A stretch of DNA of 46,636 bases, taken from a bacterium (GTDB lineage Bacteria; Ratteibacteria; UBA8468; B48-G9; JAFGKM01). Under the pieces are notes generated by a model. It saw nothing but the letters and a program-made list of their open reading frames with translations. It searched no databases and was not told the DNA's origin. Positions 1 to 8,780 of this stretch are shown piece after piece (the stretch's first letter is position 1; the number at the start of each line of letters is the position of its first letter). The position numbers and the translations under genes are program-made. The stretch is taken from positions 1 to 46,636 of the forward strand of contig JAOAIL010000011.1 in NCBI GenBank assembly GCA_026414725.1, written 5' to 3'.

Positions 1-353
1 TCCCACTGGTTTTCAGGGGATGCATAGTACATCGGACCTGATATAATAGGGAGAATCTGATTGCCAAACCCCATCTCTGTTACTGAAGAGGCAACCAGAA
101 CCATTATATAAACAAATAGTAATTCCCCTGATGAAAAAGCGAGGTTATATCTTATCAACTTTAATAACGTATTAAGGAACAAGACAAGTATGAAAAAAAG
201 AAATATACCACCTGCAGGCATATGGTCTATTGCCATATAAGAACTGTGCGTGATATTTACAGAGTATTGAGATATAAATGAAATTGCAATTGATAATACA
301 AGTCCTGTAAAAAATGCCCGTCTGGTAAGAAAATATTCCACTTTATCCTTCAT
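1..353 (-). CDS. DUF6785-like multi-pass membrane protein, N-terminal part (runs off the window)
   Basis: A reading frame opens with ATG at 351-353 and stays open to the window edge (117 codons seen). The translation shows a short charged N-terminus, a hydrophobic segment (about residues 14-32), a second (about 48-66) and a third (about 76-92), then a motif ending PMYYASPENQW. The pattern GELLxVY, followed by GPxYxATPENxW, is what I recall from DUF6785 proteins, large multi-pass membrane proteins of unknown function common in Planctomycetes-like and Omnitrophota-like genomes. The start lies inside the end of gatA (11-base overlap), so it is probably translated from the same message. Transport is only a guess. 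The C-terminus is outside the window. Confidence 0.7.
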   Translation of the reverse strand, partial: MKDKVEYFLTRRAFFTGLVLSIAISFISQYSVNITHSSYMAIDHMPAGGIFLFFILVLFLNTLLKLIRYNLAFSSGELLFVYIMVLVASSVTEMGFGNQILPIISGPMYYASPENQW

Positions 354-1764
354 TTATACATCTTTCTATAAAAGAGGCGACCTCTATAATTCTATCTTCT
401 CGGAAATGTGGTGCTATAATCTGTAATCCAGCAGGAAGATTATCAATAAAACCAGCGGGTATACTCATTGCAGGAAGTCCCGCTAAATTTACATTGGCAG
501 TGAATATATCGGAAAGGTACATTTTTAACGGATCTGCTGTTTTTTCACCTAACCGGAAAGGCAGTTCTGGAGTAGTGGGAGTTATAATTACATCCACTTC
601 CTTGAATGCTTCTGTAAAGTCCTTCCTTATAAGTGCACGTACCTTCTGTGCTTTAAGGTAATATGCCTCATAATAACCGGATGAGAGTACATAAGTACCC
701 AGTATTATCCTCCTTTTTACCTCTCTACCAAACCCCTCTCCTCTGGTATTTGTGTACATCTGGTAAAGGTCTGTATGATTATCTGTTCTGTAACCATATT
801 TTACACCGTCAAATCTTGCGAGATTAGAACTTGCCTCTGCTGTTGCCAAGATATAATATACAGCTATCCCATATTCAGTATGGGGTAAGGAAATTCTTTT
901 TACAATGGTTCCATTATTTTCAAGTATTCCCACCACATCCATAACTTTATTCTTTACTGTTTCATCTATCCCTTCAATAAAATATTCATCAGGTATCCCT
1001 ATTCTCAGTCCTTTAATATCCCTATCCAAAAACTCAGTATAGTCAGGCACATTTATATCCACAGAAGTAGAATCGTTCCTATCACTTCCGGATATGACAT
1101 TCATCATTATTGCTGTATCCCGAACATCTTTTGTAATAGGCCCTATCTGGTCCAGTGATGATGCAAAAGCAATCAGTCCATACCTTGAGACCCTACCGTA
1201 TGTTGGTTTTAAACCAACCACTCCACAGAAAGATGCTGGCTGTCTTATAGAACCCCCTGTATCAGAACCCAGTGCAGCAAAACAAAGATTTGCAGCAACC
1301 GAAGCAGCAGAACCACCGGAAGAACCACCAGGAACACATTGCAGGTTAAGAGGATTTCTCGTAGGACCAAAAGCAGAATTTTCTGTAGATGAACCAAAGG
1401 CAAACTCATCCATATTTGTTTTACCTACAATGATAGCACCTTCTTTTTTTATTCTTTCTATAACAGTTGCGTTATATGGAGGGAAAAAATTTTCAAGTAT
1501 TTTTGAGGCACAGGTTGCAGGCATTCCTTTCACACAGATATTGTCCTTTATTGCAACAGGAATACCTCCAAGTAGTCCTGTATTTTCTCCTCTGGCTATC
1601 TTTTTGTCTATTTCTTTTGCTTCTTCTATTGCACGTGGATTTATAGAGAGGTAACTATGGATATCCCCATCTCTATTTTCAATCTCTGATAGGATTTTTT
1701 CTGTTATTTCAACACTTGAAATGTCTTTCTTTTCAATCAGTTCTTTCAGCTCCCACAACTTCAT
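343..1764 (-). CDS. gatA: Asp-tRNA(Asn)/Glu-tRNA(Gln) amidotransferase subunit A
   Basis: GatA hydrolyses glutamine and passes ammonia to GatB, which amidates misacylated Glu-tRNA(Gln) or Asp-tRNA(Asn). The amidase-signature triad is visible: Lys73 in GIPVAIKDN, cis-Ser148 in GGSSGGSAA and nucleophile Ser172 in GSDTGGSIRQPA (numbered from the chosen start). Length about 473 aa is normal. The frame is open further upstream to a TTG at 1785 that abuts the previous stop, with another ATG at 1779. I chose ATG 1764 because MKLWELKEL aligns with the usual GatA N-terminus and a GGAG lies upstream; the choice is not certain. gatB and gatC are not adjacent. The neighbour leuC ends directly upstream, so the gene is read from the rplM-side operon. 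Confidence 0.95.
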   Translation of the reverse strand: MKLWELKELIEKKDISSVEITEKILSEIENRDGDIHSYLSINPRAIEEAKEIDKKIARGENTGLLGGIPVAIKDNICVKGMPATCASKILENFFPPYNATVIERIKKEGAIIVGKTNMDEFAFGSSTENSAFGPTRNPLNLQCVPGGSSGGSAASVAANLCFAALGSDTGGSIRQPASFCGVVGLKPTYGRVSRYGLIAFASSLDQIGPITKDVRDTAIMMNVISGSDRNDSTSVDINVPDYTEFLDRDIKGLRIGIPDEYFIEGIDETVKNKVMDVVGILENNGTIVKRISLPHTEYGIAVYYILATAEASSNLARFDGVKYGYRTDNHTDLYQMYTNTRGEGFGREVKRRIILGTYVLSSGYYEAYYLKAQKVRALIRKDFTEAFKEVDVIITPTTPELPFRLGEKTADPLKMYLSDIFTANVNLAGLPAMSIPAGFIDNLPAGLQIIAPHFREDRIIEVASFIERCINEG

Positions 1765-1785
1765 TCTCAGGATATCCATCTCCAA

Positions 1786-3045
1786 TCACTTTTTAAGATA
1801 CTTTCGTGGGTCTGTAATTTTTCCTTCTATAGCGCTTGCTGCAACTGTCGCAGGAGAGGCAAGGTATATAAAAGCATTCTGATTACCCATCCTACCCTTA
1901 AAATTTCTGTTAGCAGTTGATATAACATTTTCCCCATCGGAAGGAATACCCTGATGTGTTCCAACACAGGGACCACAACCAGGATTGGTTACACAACCAC
2001 CTGACTCAATGATGGTCTGGATATAACCCTTTTTCAAACATTCAAGATATATTGACCTGGACCCTGGAGTACATATAAGACGGACACCGGACTTTACCTT
2101 TCTTCCTTTCAGAATAGATGCTGCAACTGCAAAGTCCTCTGTTCTACCATTTGTACAGGTCCCTATAAACGCCTGATGTATCTCTGTACCTTTCACATCT
2201 TCTATGTCAGATACATTATCCACTGTATGAGGTTTTGCAACCTGAGGAGAAATGACTGATACATCTATCTCTACCTCCCTCTCATATACAGCATCTTTAT
2301 CAGGGAAAACCGGCTTATATTTTTTTATTTTAAGTTTTCTGAACCATTCCTCTGTCTTTCTGTCAAACTCCATTATTCCACACTTTGCACCAACCTCTGT
2401 AGTAAGATTACACAGAGTAAACCGTTCACTCATACTTATCTCTTTTAAGGCAGGTCCTGTAATCTCCACACTTTTATAGGTTGCTCCTTCTGCCGTAAGG
2501 GTCTTAACCATATAAAGTGCAATATCCTTACCGTAGATACCCGATGATTTTTTCCCTTTTAGAATTATTTTTATGGTCTGAGGCACCTTAAACCACTGCT
2601 GCCCTGTAAGTAACGCTATAGCAAGGTCTGTAGAACCCACACCACAGGACATAATATTAAGTGCTCCATATGTTGGTGTATGACTATCTGCTCCTAAAAC
2701 CAGATCTCCACTCTTCACCAGTCCTTTCTCCGGTACAAGTATATGACAGACACCTTCACCTATATCAAAGAGTTTTAGTCCGTATTTTTTTGCAAAGTCC
2801 CTCATCATTTTATGCAGTGATGAAACACCCTGACTTTGACTCGGACTGTTGTGGTCTATAACAAACGCGGCTTTTTTGGGATTAAAGACCTTTTCTCCAC
2901 CTAATTCTCCAAATACCTTGATTACAAGAGGCGCAGTGCCATCCTGTGCCATCACAAAATCAACATTTGCAAGTGCAATCTCACCTGCAAAAACCTTTTT
3001 CCCTGAATGTGAAGAAAGAATTTTTTCTGCTATTGTCTGTCCCAT
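1786..3045 (-). CDS. leuC: Aconitase-superfamily hydro-lyase large subunit (LeuC/homoaconitase type)
   Basis: This is a 419-residue large subunit of the short, archaeal-type LeuC/HacA family. These enzymes isomerise isopropylmalate, homocitrate or related tricarboxylates through a [4Fe-4S] cluster. Cluster ligands are visible as Cys297 in GTCTNGR and Cys357/Cys360 in TNPGCGPC; other family motifs are DHNSPSQ, GADSHTPTYG and NRNFKGRMG. The small subunit (LeuD) that completes the active site is not in the window. The upstream neighbour is a Re-citrate/homocitrate synthase-like enzyme rather than LeuA or LeuB, so the substrate may be citrate/isocitrate or homocitrate instead of isopropylmalate. 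A GGAG lies about 13 bases upstream of the ATG. Family is sure, substrate is not. Confidence 0.88.
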   Translation of the reverse strand: MGQTIAEKILSSHSGKKVFAGEIALANVDFVMAQDGTAPLVIKVFGELGGEKVFNPKKAAFVIDHNSPSQSQGVSSLHKMMRDFAKKYGLKLFDIGEGVCHILVPEKGLVKSGDLVLGADSHTPTYGALNIMSCGVGSTDLAIALLTGQQWFKVPQTIKIILKGKKSSGIYGKDIALYMVKTLTAEGATYKSVEITGPALKEISMSERFTLCNLTTEVGAKCGIMEFDRKTEEWFRKLKIKKYKPVFPDKDAVYEREVEIDVSVISPQVAKPHTVDNVSDIEDVKGTEIHQAFIGTCTNGRTEDFAVAASILKGRKVKSGVRLICTPGSRSIYLECLKKGYIQTIIESGGCVTNPGCGPCVGTHQGIPSDGENVISTANRNFKGRMGNQNAFIYLASPATVAASAIEGKITDPRKYLKK

Positions 3046-3100
3046 AAATGGTTAAACTCCAAAATCTAAACACTAAATAAGATTTTCTCCCTGTTTTAAT

Positions 3101-4333
3101 TCAGGGGGTTAGAGTAAGCAGTTCCTTTACCTCATCAGGATGCTGTGCAATAAATATCAGTTCTTCATCTGTAAGAGGCAACTGATTTTCAACATTTGCA
3201 TATCTTGCTAATTCAAGTATCTTCCGTGCCTCTTTCTCATCCTTAAACTCTATGGCAAGTTTCCCATAGACATTTCTCAGTCCCTTTATCCCGCTATATT
3301 CACCCATCAATATCATCCTTCCTGTTTCTACAATCTCTGGCTCTCCTCTGCCTAATTCTTCAAAGTCATAAAGTTCATAGTTCCTGCTGTCCTTTAATGC
3401 ACCATCCACATGTATTCCTGATGCATGAGCAAAAGCATTCTTACCCACACCCACCTGATTGATAGGGATAGGAACACCAAATGCATAGGAAGCATAGTGG
3501 CATATCTTCCACGCCATCTTAAGGTCTATATTCTCATCAAGTTTATACTTATCCGTAAATCCATCAGCATATTTTACCGCAAGAATAACAGAGACAAGGT
3601 CTGCATTACCTGCACGTTCACCCATACCGTTTACTGTTGTATTGATATATACATCCACACCTGCATCTATTGCTGCTTTTGCTCCTGCAACAGAACAGGC
3701 AACAGCCATCCCCAAATCATTATGGCAATGAAGTTCTATAGGAATCTTAACCTCTTTTGCCATTTTATATATCTTTTCATATATCGTAAAAGGAGAATCA
3801 AATCCGAGAGTATCACAGTATCTTACTCTATCTGCACCATTCTCCTTTGCAGTTGCGGCAAACTCAATCAAATTTTTGATTTTGGTTCTGGAGGCATCTT
3901 CAGCATTTACCCCTATGGTTTTTATTCCCTTTTCCCTCGCAAGTTTAAGTGCATCTATCATAGAAGAAAGAACATCCTTAAATTTCATCTTACCTAAAAA
4001 CTTACCCACTATCATCTGTTCAGAAGTGGAAATAGATATGTTCATATGTTCTATACAAGGGACATTCTTAAAAGCAAGTTCTACATCCTCAGGTATTGCC
4101 CGCATCCAGCCAGAAAGCCGTATTGGAGAAAGCACCCCTTTATTAGCAAGTTTCATATTGGCATTAAGATAATTTATCTCATGGGAGGTTGTGGGAAATC
4201 CCGCCTCGCTCTGGAATATACCCATCTTGTTTAAGTAATAATTTATCATCGTCTTCTGCAGTTTAGAAAGCCCCAAACGTGCTGTCTGAACTCCATCCCT
4301 GTTTGTTACATCAATAATATATATCTTGTTCAT
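3101..4333 (-). CDS. DRE-TIM acyltransferase, probable Re-citrate synthase or homocitrate synthase
   Basis: The enzyme condenses acetyl-CoA with a 2-oxoacid (oxaloacetate or 2-oxoglutarate). It opens with IYIIDVTNRDGVQT, a variant of the LRDGEQ motif, has the metal-binding pair His202/His204 in ELHCHNDLGMA and the NTTVNGMGERAGNADL segment. The NRDGVQT opening and the GIFQSEAGFPTT region match what I remember of the clostridial Re-citrate synthase (C. kluyveri type), a branch next to NifV/homocitrate synthase; this is from memory, not from a search. Length 410 aa lacks the LeuA regulatory domain, so leucine feedback is unlikely. A strong GGGGGGAG ribosome site sits between the rplM stop and this ATG. 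The neighbouring aconitase-family subunit fits a citrate-to-isocitrate or homocitrate route. Confidence 0.8.
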   Translation of the reverse strand: MNKIYIIDVTNRDGVQTARLGLSKLQKTMINYYLNKMGIFQSEAGFPTTSHEINYLNANMKLANKGVLSPIRLSGWMRAIPEDVELAFKNVPCIEHMNISISTSEQMIVGKFLGKMKFKDVLSSMIDALKLAREKGIKTIGVNAEDASRTKIKNLIEFAATAKENGADRVRYCDTLGFDSPFTIYEKIYKMAKEVKIPIELHCHNDLGMAVACSVAGAKAAIDAGVDVYINTTVNGMGERAGNADLVSVILAVKYADGFTDKYKLDENIDLKMAWKICHYASYAFGVPIPINQVGVGKNAFAHASGIHVDGALKDSRNYELYDFEELGRGEPEIVETGRMILMGEYSGIKGLRNVYGKLAIEFKDEKEARKILELARYANVENQLPLTDEELIFIAQHPDEVKELLTLTP

Positions 4334-4346
4334 TGTTTCTCCCCCC

Positions 4347-4778
4347 TTATATCTCTATTATCTGAGGGTTCTGTGCCTGATGTGGATGTTCATTTCCACG
4401 ATAGACCTTCAGTTTCTTAATCATCTGCCTTCCTAACTTTGTTTTTGGCAACATACCTCTAACAGCCAGCATGATAACCGTTTCTGGTTTTCTATTCATC
4501 AATGAACGGAGTGTTTCTTTCTTCAGTCCACCTAAATATCCGCTATGCCTGTAGTATATCTTATCATCTAATTTTCTACCTGTTACCTTTATCTTTTCAG
4601 CATTTATAACCACAACAAAATCACCTGTATCAACATTAGGAGTCCATATGGGTTTATTTTTTCCTGTAAGAATTTTTGCAACTTCACTTGCAAGACGTCC
4701 CAGTGTCTTATCTGTGGCATCAACAAGATACCACTTTCTATTAATATCCTGTTCCTTTGCTATTAATGTACGCGTCAT
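4347..4778 (-). CDS. rplM: 50S ribosomal protein L13 (uL13)
   Basis: L13 is an early-assembling large-subunit protein. The 143-residue product has the family landmarks [16 protein letters not shown] near the N-terminus, the [12 protein letters not shown] segment, [22 protein letters not shown] and the final HPHQAQNP. The frame is open to a GTG at 4790, but a GGAGG five bases before ATG 4778 fixes the start there. A consensus promoter (4813-4841) lies directly upstream. rpsI (S9), the almost universal partner of rplM, does not follow; a citrate/homocitrate synthase-like gene follows after 13 bases instead. Confidence 0.97.
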   Translation of the reverse strand: MTRTLIAKEQDINRKWYLVDATDKTLGRLASEVAKILTGKNKPIWTPNVDTGDFVVVINAEKIKVTGRKLDDKIYYRHSGYLGGLKKETLRSLMNRKPETVIMLAVRGMLPKTKLGRQMIKKLKVYRGNEHPHQAQNPQIIEI

Positions 4779-4812
4779 TTTTTCCTCCACAAGAATATTT
4801 TTTAAATAGTTT

Positions 4813-4841
4813 ATTATACCACCTTATCTATATATGGTCAA
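4813..4841 (-). promoter_or_regulatory. Sigma-70 promoter for rplM
   Basis: On the minus strand a TTGACC -35 box (4836-4841) and a perfect TATAAT -10 box (4813-4818) are 17 bases apart. The rplM start codon is 34 bases further on. The end of the preceding amidohydrolase gene is only 31 bases upstream of the promoter, and I see no hairpin terminator between them. Confidence 0.8.
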
Positions 4842-4872
4842 AAAATGAAAATTCTTATGGATAAAGTAAATA

Positions 4873-5670
4873 TCATGTAATCATGAGAAGTTTCTCGGAG
4901 TTTTTATAAAGGATGTTTCTACAGGCATCATCAGAAATACCTGAACCTAATAAAGCACCTATATAGTAATGGTGGTTAAACCATGGGAAGTCAGTCCCGA
5001 AAAGTATTCTTTCAGACCCTAACTCATCCACAAACCTTTCCAATATTCCTCTTTCATCAAGTACAGCACACAGTTCAAGATAAACATTGTCATATCTTTT
5101 TATAATCTCTATTGCATTTTCCCAGTCACCGTGTATTGAATGTCCTAAAAGTAGTTTCATCTTTTTATATTTCTTTAATATCTTTTCTACTTCTTCTGCC
5201 CCATCATAACCACTTCCACCCCAGGTATGTGACAACACAATAAGACCATTACTATCTGCATATTCAAGTACATTTCTGTATCTTTCTCCTGAAAGAGGAT
5301 GTTTGTGATAATCCGCAAGGAATTTAAATCCCACATATACATCATTAAAATATCTGTCAAATGTCTTAAGGTCTTTACTTATTGCTTCAGAATGGTTAGG
5401 GTTGATTGCACAGTACGCCCTGAATATGTCTGGGTATCTTTTTACTATTTCAATACTGATTTTGTTCCCTCCTTCAGGACTGAAAAGGGCAGAGTGATGA
5501 GAAAAGACAGAAAGTTTTACCCCTGCCATTTTCATTCTTTCAGCCATTGTCTCAGGTGATGAATAAGGCATATGGGAACCATAAAACAGGCCCATATGAC
5601 AGTGTATATCAATTATAGGACAGTTCTCAATCTTTCCTGAAGATAGAAATCCTTTCCACAAATTATTCAT
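4873..5670 (-). CDS. Amidohydrolase-2 family metal-dependent hydrolase
   Basis: A 265-residue TIM-barrel hydrolase or decarboxylase of the amidohydrolase_2 type. The full metal set is visible: His23 and His25 in DIHCHMG, a His in LSHTWGGSG, a His in LLLGHSIHGDW and the catalytic Asp near residue 227 in ILFGTDFPWF. The substrate cannot be read from sequence. It is the last gene of the rpe-hisD run and overlaps the degenerate paralogue upstream by 8 bases, so the two are probably made together. No signal peptide, so cytoplasmic. Confidence 0.85.
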   Translation of the reverse strand: MNNLWKGFLSSGKIENCPIIDIHCHMGLFYGSHMPYSSPETMAERMKMAGVKLSVFSHHSALFSPEGGNKISIEIVKRYPDIFRAYCAINPNHSEAISKDLKTFDRYFNDVYVGFKFLADYHKHPLSGERYRNVLEYADSNGLIVLSHTWGGSGYDGAEEVEKILKKYKKMKLLLGHSIHGDWENAIEIIKRYDNVYLELCAVLDERGILERFVDELGSERILFGTDFPWFNHHYYIGALLGSGISDDACRNILYKNSEKLLMIT

Positions 5671-6424
5671 ATTTTATATTATCTATTATCCGTTTGATAT
5701 TTTGATATGCTATCTTTTCTTTATCTTTTTCTGCTATCTTTGAATGAATGAGTTGCAATACCGCACCCTCAATATATCTTTCAGGATAACCACTACCGAA
5801 AATAACCCTCTCTGCACCATATTTTTTCACTGTTTCTTCAATAGAACCCTCATTGAGTGAGAGTAAACTGGACTCAAGATAAACATTGTGAAATTTTTCA
5901 AGCAGTGGCCATGTATATCTATCTGTATTCCATATACCTGGATTACACAATATACAGACAAGTTCCGGGAAATTTTCAAGAAGAGAATATATCTCTTCCC
6001 ATCCAACTGAAAAACCGCTCATAATATCAAAAAATACAGGAAAATGCCTGTGTTCAATCTCTGCAAGAAAATCTCCAAATGTTATTCTGTTTAAAAGATA
6101 GTTATGTTTTTTAGGAAAGAAGTTAAATCCAACAATTTTATTATCTTTTAGTTCCTTAAAATTAAATTTCTCTATCTCTCCTGTCTGGAAGGGTAAAACA
6201 GTTAATATCCCATATAGTTGTGGTTTATCTGAAATTTCCTTTATTAATATCTTATTTCCTGTGTCAGGATGTCCATCTCTTTGAGATATATGATAAACAA
6301 TTGATTTTTCTATGTTCAGCGATTTTATCTTATGTACAAGTTGCTCTGAAGAGATATAAATATCTCGTGGGTCATCCATTCTTTTTCCTATATAAACATT
6401 CACATCAAAAAATTTAAGTTTCAT
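5663..6424 (-). CDS. Amidohydrolase-2-like protein lacking metal ligands
   Basis: A 253-residue protein with the same layout as its downstream neighbour, but each metal position is altered: the HxH at the N-terminus reads DVNVYIG, the mid-barrel histidines are missing (FFDIMSG, LCNPGIW) and the catalytic Asp is Ser in ERVIFGSGYPERY. The fold is probably kept, since ERVIFGSGYP aligns with ERILFGTDFP of the neighbour. It is therefore likely a non-catalytic partner, for example a subunit of a heteromer with the intact enzyme. It overlaps both neighbours (4 and 8 bases), which favours translational coupling. Regular length and no stop argue against simple decay. Confidence 0.75.
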   Translation of the reverse strand: MKLKFFDVNVYIGKRMDDPRDIYISSEQLVHKIKSLNIEKSIVYHISQRDGHPDTGNKILIKEISDKPQLYGILTVLPFQTGEIEKFNFKELKDNKIVGFNFFPKKHNYLLNRITFGDFLAEIEHRHFPVFFDIMSGFSVGWEEIYSLLENFPELVCILCNPGIWNTDRYTWPLLEKFHNVYLESSLLSLNEGSIEETVKKYGAERVIFGSGYPERYIEGAVLQLIHSKIAEKDKEKIAYQNIKRIIDNIKYE

Positions 6425-7584
6425 ATACTTCTGCCTCCAAAAAATATTTCTGCACTGGAGAGGAAGTAGTGAAGATATTTTTTAAGTACAGGACTGTTAA
6501 AATTATCCACAAATGGCTGACCATATTTATTCATCTCTGTTCCACATACAACAGGCATTCCCATCTTCTGGCAGGTAGTGATAAAATCATCAAGTTTTCT
6601 TATTTTAAGTTCCCTTTCATCAGTATCTTTAATATTATAGTTCCTGTCAGGGATAATCGTAATAACCTTTATTCCTTTACTCTTCATCAGTTCTAGTAGT
6701 TTTTCAGGATTTTCTTCTCCAGGATTTGTTCCATCAAGCCAGGTGCCTGTGGGAATACCCCCTGCCTTTTCTGTCATCCTTACCACATCGTCAAAAAGTG
6801 GGAAATTCTCTCTCTCCGGTGGCATATATCCAGGACCACCATATTTTATAAGATGTTTCCTCAACAGTTCCTGAAAGTCCGCTTTCTTATTAGTCCTCAT
6901 CTCTTTTATCTGTTCTGCTTTCATTTTCAATATATCAGCCCAGAATATATCCACGCTTTCTCCTAATACCTCTTCTGACCTTTTCTGATATGCCTCTGTA
7001 ATATGCCTTTCTGTTGGATTTCCTGAAGGAGTTAATGGTAGGACATCATTTTCATAGTCCACCATTACATCTTTAAGATATGTATTGAGTTTTTCTATAA
7101 CCTTTCTGTTTCTTCCCTGTGCCAGTTCTTTCATATTTCTAAAAAACATCCCCGCTTCTTTATCCTCTTCTGGCTTTTTCAGAAAACCTTTCCCGCAGAG
7201 ATAATATATCCCCGGCTCTTTTGGAGAATTTATCACAACATCTTTCATTTCATCAAGAAAGACCCTTGATTCAAAACCACCCACCACTTTTATATCTAAT
7301 AATCTGCCTGCAAAAAGTGTCTCCTCAACTGCATCAAGTGAATCAAAGTCCACAGTTCCTGTATATTTAAGTCCTGTCTTCCAGCCCTCAAATACAATTC
7401 TTGAAGGAGACCAGTTGTTGTAGTTATAAGAATGAAATGTATGAAGATGCAGGTTAATCCATGGTTTTAAATCCATATATCTCTGAACTTTACCTTTTTT
7501 TATTAACTCTACAATAGTTTTAAGTGCTCCTTCTCTTTTTTCTTTATTAAAATCCGAAAGCAAAGTAATAGTATCTTCCATCAT
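6421..7584 (-). CDS. PHP-domain-like protein with divergent metal site
   Basis: A 387-residue protein. The N-terminal part shows NLHLHTFHSYN, matching the HxH of PHP-domain phosphoesterases, followed by VDFDSLDA where PHP proteins have TDHDT (the His is Phe), and a possible metal Glu in GGFESRVF. The central 200 residues are charged and helical. The C-terminal part has GTEMNKYGQPFVDNF, which may supply a late motif. A phosphatase or hydrolase role is possible but unproven. The gene overlaps hisD by 4 bases upstream and the degenerate amidohydrolase by 4 bases downstream, so it belongs to one transcription unit. The start is one of two adjacent ATG codons. Confidence 0.7.
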   Translation of the reverse strand: MMEDTITLLSDFNKEKREGALKTIVELIKKGKVQRYMDLKPWINLHLHTFHSYNYNNWSPSRIVFEGWKTGLKYTGTVDFDSLDAVEETLFAGRLLDIKVVGGFESRVFLDEMKDVVINSPKEPGIYYLCGKGFLKKPEEDKEAGMFFRNMKELAQGRNRKVIEKLNTYLKDVMVDYENDVLPLTPSGNPTERHITEAYQKRSEEVLGESVDIFWADILKMKAEQIKEMRTNKKADFQELLRKHLIKYGGPGYMPPERENFPLFDDVVRMTEKAGGIPTGTWLDGTNPGEENPEKLLELMKSKGIKVITIIPDRNYNIKDTDERELKIRKLDDFITTCQKMGMPVVCGTEMNKYGQPFVDNFNSPVLKKYLHYFLSSAEIFFGGRSI

Positions 7585-8780
7585 TTTCCTTTCCTTACAG
7601 AGAGAGAGGTTTTATGACAGGGAAGTCCTTCCAGTTCAGGAAGAAATTCCATTATATCCCCATATTTCTTGTATAAACCTTTTTTTCCTGAAATTACAGC
7701 ATAGCTTCTTAAAAAGGTATAAACGGAAATCCCGGAAGAAAAACGAGAACTTCTTCCTGTGGGTAGTGTATGACTGGGACCTGCAAAGTAATCACCTAAT
7801 GTAGCAGGAGAATAATCACCTACAAATATAGCACCTGCCACCACTTTATTTATAAATGTCTCAGGATTTTTACACATCAGTTGTAGATGTTCAGGAGCAA
7901 TATAGTTTATTATATCTATTATCTCTCTGTTATTTTTTACACAAATCCAGTAGCCCCCTTTAACATTCTTGCTTACCATCTCTGCCTGCTTTTCGGATGT
8001 CGTTATCAGTATTCCAAGTCCATCCCTGTGTTCTATCTGTGCATTCATATCTGCTGAAATAAACCCAGGGTCGCCTGTACCATCAGAAAATATAACCAGT
8101 TCACTGGGTCCTGCTGGAGTATCTATGTTAACATCGCCTGACACGAGAACTTTTGCTGTATTAACATATTTATTCCCTGGGCCTGCTATAATATCAACCG
8201 GAGGAACTGTCTCTGTCCCATAAGCAAAGGCAGCGATTGCCTGAGCACCACCAATAGCGAAAATATCCTTAACTCCAAGATATCCCAGTACCCCTGTAAT
8301 CAAAGGATGTACACTACCATTAAAAGAAGGAGGGCTTGCTACATATATCTTTTTTACTCCTGATACGGAAGCAGGAATAACTGTCATAAGCACTGTAGAA
8401 ACAAGGGGGGATTGTCCTGCGGGTATATAAATACCTGTACTCTCAACAGGAGAAAATCTAAATCCTACGGAGATGTCCTTTTCTTTCAAAATAAACCCTT
8501 TCGGAATCTGTCTTTTATGGTATCTCTCTATCCTTTTTTTTGTTATTTCTATAACTTTTAATATCTTTTTATCAACATTTTTTTTCGCTCTCTCTATATC
8601 TTCTTTAGAAACCTTAATTTTTACATTTTCTACCCCATCAAATCTTTCAGTGAACTTTATAAGCGCCCTATCTCCTCTACTTCTAACTTCATCTATAATC
8701 TCTCTTACCTTCTTCTCTATGTTAATCTCCCTTCTTTTTTTCAATAAAAATTTTAATTCATCAAATGTTATTCTTTTCAT
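7581..8780 (-). CDS. hisD: Histidinol dehydrogenase
   Basis: HisD oxidises L-histidinol to L-histidine in two NAD-dependent steps using zinc. Family residues are in place: the zinc Gln and His in NAQIEHRDG, the catalytic Glu-His pair in APEHLQLM, a zinc Asp in ATLGDYFAGPSHTLPTG and the C-terminal zinc His in LEGLPCHKTSLSV. IDTPAGPSEL and YVNTAKVLVSGDV are also typical. Length 399 aa is a little short of the usual 425-435, mostly at the N-terminus. No other his gene lies in the window; it overlaps rpe upstream and the PHP-like gene downstream by 4 bases each. Confidence 0.94.
   Translation of the reverse strand: MKRITFDELKFLLKKRREINIEKKVREIIDEVRSRGDRALIKFTERFDGVENVKIKVSKEDIERAKKNVDKKILKVIEITKKRIERYHKRQIPKGFILKEKDISVGFRFSPVESTGIYIPAGQSPLVSTVLMTVIPASVSGVKKIYVASPPSFNGSVHPLITGVLGYLGVKDIFAIGGAQAIAAFAYGTETVPPVDIIAGPGNKYVNTAKVLVSGDVNIDTPAGPSELVIFSDGTGDPGFISADMNAQIEHRDGLGILITTSEKQAEMVSKNVKGGYWICVKNNREIIDIINYIAPEHLQLMCKNPETFINKVVAGAIFVGDYSPATLGDYFAGPSHTLPTGRSSRFSSGISVYTFLRSYAVISGKKGLYKKYGDIMEFLPELEGLPCHKTSLSVRKGK

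Noticed and set aside
1094-1654. Long plus-strand frame inside gatA
   Set aside because: It is the antisense of a fully conserved GatA region and its translation is low-complexity and unlike any protein.
3089-3106. CCCTG/CAGGG hairpin between leuC and the synthase gene as terminator
   Set aside because: Short stem with no T-run on the coding strand, so not convincing as a terminator or attenuator.
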